From positions 1 through 24,535 of the forward strand of contig MU119714.1 in the NCBI GenBank assembly GCA_014904845.1: a stretch of DNA of 24,535 nt, given 5' to 3'. Of the stretch, positions 22,201 to 24,535 are shown piece after piece. The DNA comes from Acephala macrosclerotiorum. Its lineage: Eukaryota > Ascomycota > Leotiomycetes > Helotiales > Mollisiaceae. Both the position numbers and the translations under genes were made by a program. The notes beneath the pieces are model-generated. The model ran no database searches. It was not told the origin of the DNA and saw nothing but the letters and a program-made list of their open reading frames with translations. How positions within the stretch are numbered: position 1 is the stretch's first letter; the number at the start of each line of letters is the position of its first letter.

Positions 22201-24535
22201 AAAGATTTTTTTGTAAGTTTTTTTTTTAATTTTAAAAACTTATTTTTTTATTAAAAACTTTCGATTATTCGAAATATTTATTATATTTTACGTTTTATTA
22301 TCGATTAAAAATTTATATTTTTTTATAATTATTATTTTTTAATATTTTTATTGTAGTAATATTATAATTTTTTGAAGAAATTGAAATTCGAAAAGTTCGA
22401 TAAAAAAAGCGACGTTTAAAAAAGTAAAAAGAAAGATTTTATCGAAAGAAAAAAAATAAATAGAAAAAAAGTAAAAATTAAAAAAATCGAAAGAATTGTT
22501 ATTTTATTAAAAATATAGTAAAATATATTTATTAGAAATAAAAAAAATCTCGATTTAATTTTCGATTTTAATTTCGATAAATAGAGTGTTTTCTCGCAAT
22601 TCGAAGCGACGAGTATATTGATTCGTGAACTCGATATTTTTTTTAGAGTTCGAGTTTTGAAAAATAAATTGATTAATTAATTTTTTCGGTAAAATGATTT
22701 CAAATAATAAATCGAAAAACGAAAAATGTAGACTATTGATAAATTAATGTAATAGAATAGTTTTATATAGTTTTTTTTTATTTTATTTTTTATTTTTGTA
22801 ATTCGAATTATATTTTGGTTTTTAGAAAGTTTTATTTTTAGTTTTTCGAGATAAAAAAGTATTTTTTTGAGAAAATTAGTTTAATTAGAATACGTTTTTA
22901 TCGAGTTTAAAAAAAGAATTAAATCGATAATAAGATGATTGAGAGATTTAAAAATAAAGTGAATCGTTTGTCGTAAATTGAGAGAGAATTCGAGAAAATG
23001 GAGAATTCGAGAATTTAATTTCAATTATTTGAATCGAAGCGAGTATTAAATTGTAATTTATGATTGAATTTCGAGAATGTGATTATTGAAAAAAGAAAAG
23101 TTTGATTAGTATTATTGGTTTTGCGATTGAATGATTAAACGATATAATATTGTCGAGTAATAAAAAAATCGAAAATGAAAAGAAATTTTCGATTGTAAAA
23201 AAGTTTTTTATTGTAGAGTATTTTCGTTTGAGTTTAAATATTGAATTAAAAAGAGAAATCGATATAAGAATTGTCGTTTTAAATAGTACGGAGAGAAACG
23301 TTTTTCGATGAATAATAAATTTTTTAAAATCGAAAAAAAAATCTATAATAATAATTTTATTTTTATTATTTTTTTTCGCGAATTTTTTTTATTGAATTTA
23401 TTTAATAGTTTTAATTACGACGTTTCGTGCAATTTTATTATTTGATTTAAAGATTCGATAGATTTGATTTTTTTTGAAATTTACGAGTATTTTTCGAGTT
23501 ATTTTATTCTGTAATTTTTATTATTTTTTCGAGTTATTATAATAAATAATTGAATTGAAATTTTTTATATAATCGTAATAAAAAAATTATTATAAAACGT
23601 TTTATAAAAAATAGTATTTAAATCAAAAATAAAATAAAGTTTACGAATATAAATATATATAATATATTGAATTACTTTTAATTAATATTTAAAATCGAAA
23701 TTGATTTTTTTTAAAATAAATATTACAATATATCAAATAATTTGTTCGAAATATTTAATCGAATTATTTATCTCGAAAATATACGATTTGATGATTTTTT
23801 ACACGATACTATTTTTTAATAAAATTCTTTAAAATTTGTTGACAATATATTCTTTTTTATTATTATTGTAAAAGCGATAAATAATATATTGTAAATCTCA
23901 ATATTCGAAATATTTTTTAAAATAAATAAAACAATCGATAATTTGTTTTTTGATTTTAATATAATAAATAATAACGAATTTGATTTTATTACATATAAAA
24001 ATTACAATAGGTCGAGAACTTTTAAATTCGATTATAGAAATAAATTCGATAATATCGAAATAAATAAATTCTATAGAAAATTGATTTAATTTGATTTTAT
24101 AATCGTAAAACTTTTATTTGCTTTTTTGAGTCAAATATATTTTATAAACGATAGAATTATATTTATTAAATTTATCGATATTTTTAAAATTGATATTATT
24201 CGTTATTTTTATTAATTGATTGAAATTTTATTTTTTAATATATTCAAATTATTTATATTAAAAAAATTTATTTATTTTAATTTAATATATTTTCAAAACT
24301 CGAAATAATTTAAAACGCTTTAAAAAATATTAATAATTAATAATAAAAAAAGTATATTTCGAAATAAAATAAAAATAATCGATATTAAATAAAGTAAAAA
24401 AAAATATATCGTTTAAAATCTATTTATACAATAATATAAAAATAATATAAATATAAGATTTCAATAAAAAAAAATTAAAAAAATCGATAATTTTAATAAA
24501 ATAATAATTTTTAATAAAAATTAAATTGTATTGAA
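22201..24535. other. Unassigned AT-rich interval at the right end
   Basis: This interval has no match to the LTR family that I can see. From about 22370 to 23330 the plus strand is purine-rich: at 22981-23040 I count 13 G against 5 C, and 4 of those C are in CpG. That suggests C-to-T change mainly on this strand, or an originally purine-rich sequence. From 23340 to the end it returns to ordinary CpG-only A+T-rich sequence. No gene, RNA or terminal repeat is supported. Confidence 0.55.

Larger units (their letters stand above)
1..24535. other. AT-rich, RIP-like mutated repeat block (gene-free)
   Basis: The whole window is very A+T rich, and its remaining cytosines lie almost entirely in CpG. 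In bases 1-180 I count 6 C, all in CpG, and 7 G, 6 of them in CpG. Both strands are affected, and stops are dense in all six frames. Differences between repeat copies are mostly C/T and G/A transitions. This fits repeat-induced point mutation in an ascomycete AT isochore, where CpA and CpT are exhausted and the less favoured CpG remains. The host assignment is inference. No gene longer than a chance reading frame was found. Confidence 0.8.

Noticed and set aside
1..24535. Bisulfite-type conversion artefact, since only CpG cytosines survive
   Set aside because: Chemical conversion alters one strand per molecule and would leave G untouched in that read. Here non-CpG C and G are both lost in the same stretches, and an island at 18028-18350 is spared.
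1..24535. Mitochondrial or apicoplast A+T-rich genome, or an AT-rich bacterial endosymbiont
   Set aside because: There are no genes, tRNAs or rRNAs in 24.5 kb. Nested LTR elements with target duplications and transition-type divergence point to a nuclear genome.
1..24535. CRISPR arrays, tRNA genes, rRNA and terminators
   Set aside because: I saw no regularly spaced repeats with unique spacers and no cloverleaf or rRNA-like blocks. T-runs are everywhere and carry no information in this composition.

Overview
This window is an extremely A+T-rich, gene-free block. In the first 180 bases I count only 13 G+C, and all six C are in CpG. The best explanation is a fungal 'AT isochore', most likely from a filamentous ascomycete, in which repeats have been saturated by repeat-induced point mutation (RIP: C-to-T on both strands of duplicated DNA). 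Almost every cytosine outside CpG has gone, while CpG is retained in ACGA, TCGA and TTCGAA contexts. The organism is inferred from this mutation pattern only. No protein, tRNA or rRNA gene can be supported.

Under the mutations lies a nest of copies of one LTR-retrotransposon family with about 99-bp LTRs (TGTTA...TAACA ends). The clearest copy is element C (9468-16710). It is 7,243 bp long, has an LTR at each end, and is flanked by the 5-bp target duplication AATAT (9463-9467 and 16711-16715). It inserted into an older copy in the same orientation, element B, whose two halves are 8407-9467 and 16711 to about 18027; the sequence of B reads on across the insertion. On the left, an oppositely oriented copy (element X0, 1-4121, entering from outside the window) is inserted into element A (4122 to about 6726). 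This makes a near-palindromic pair of arms about 2.6 kb long. A fifth copy, element D (20012 to about 22200), is inverted relative to C and repeats its last 2.1 kb.

Between these copies are stretches I could not assign: 6727-8406, 18351-20011 and 22201-24535. They show the same signature to varying degrees. The exception is about 18029-18350, which has ordinary C contexts (11 of 13 C in 18121-18240 are outside CpG) and looks like a single-copy scrap that escaped RIP. Small secondary events are visible: a perfect 70-bp tandem duplication specific to C, a 187-bp deletion between short direct repeats specific to B, and a 9-bp tandem run expanded in D.

The genes do not work together because there are none. 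The window is a fossil record of nested insertion, followed by mutation that destroyed all coding capacity. Element orientation (sense strand) is assigned tentatively from LTR promoter-like and purine-rich signals.
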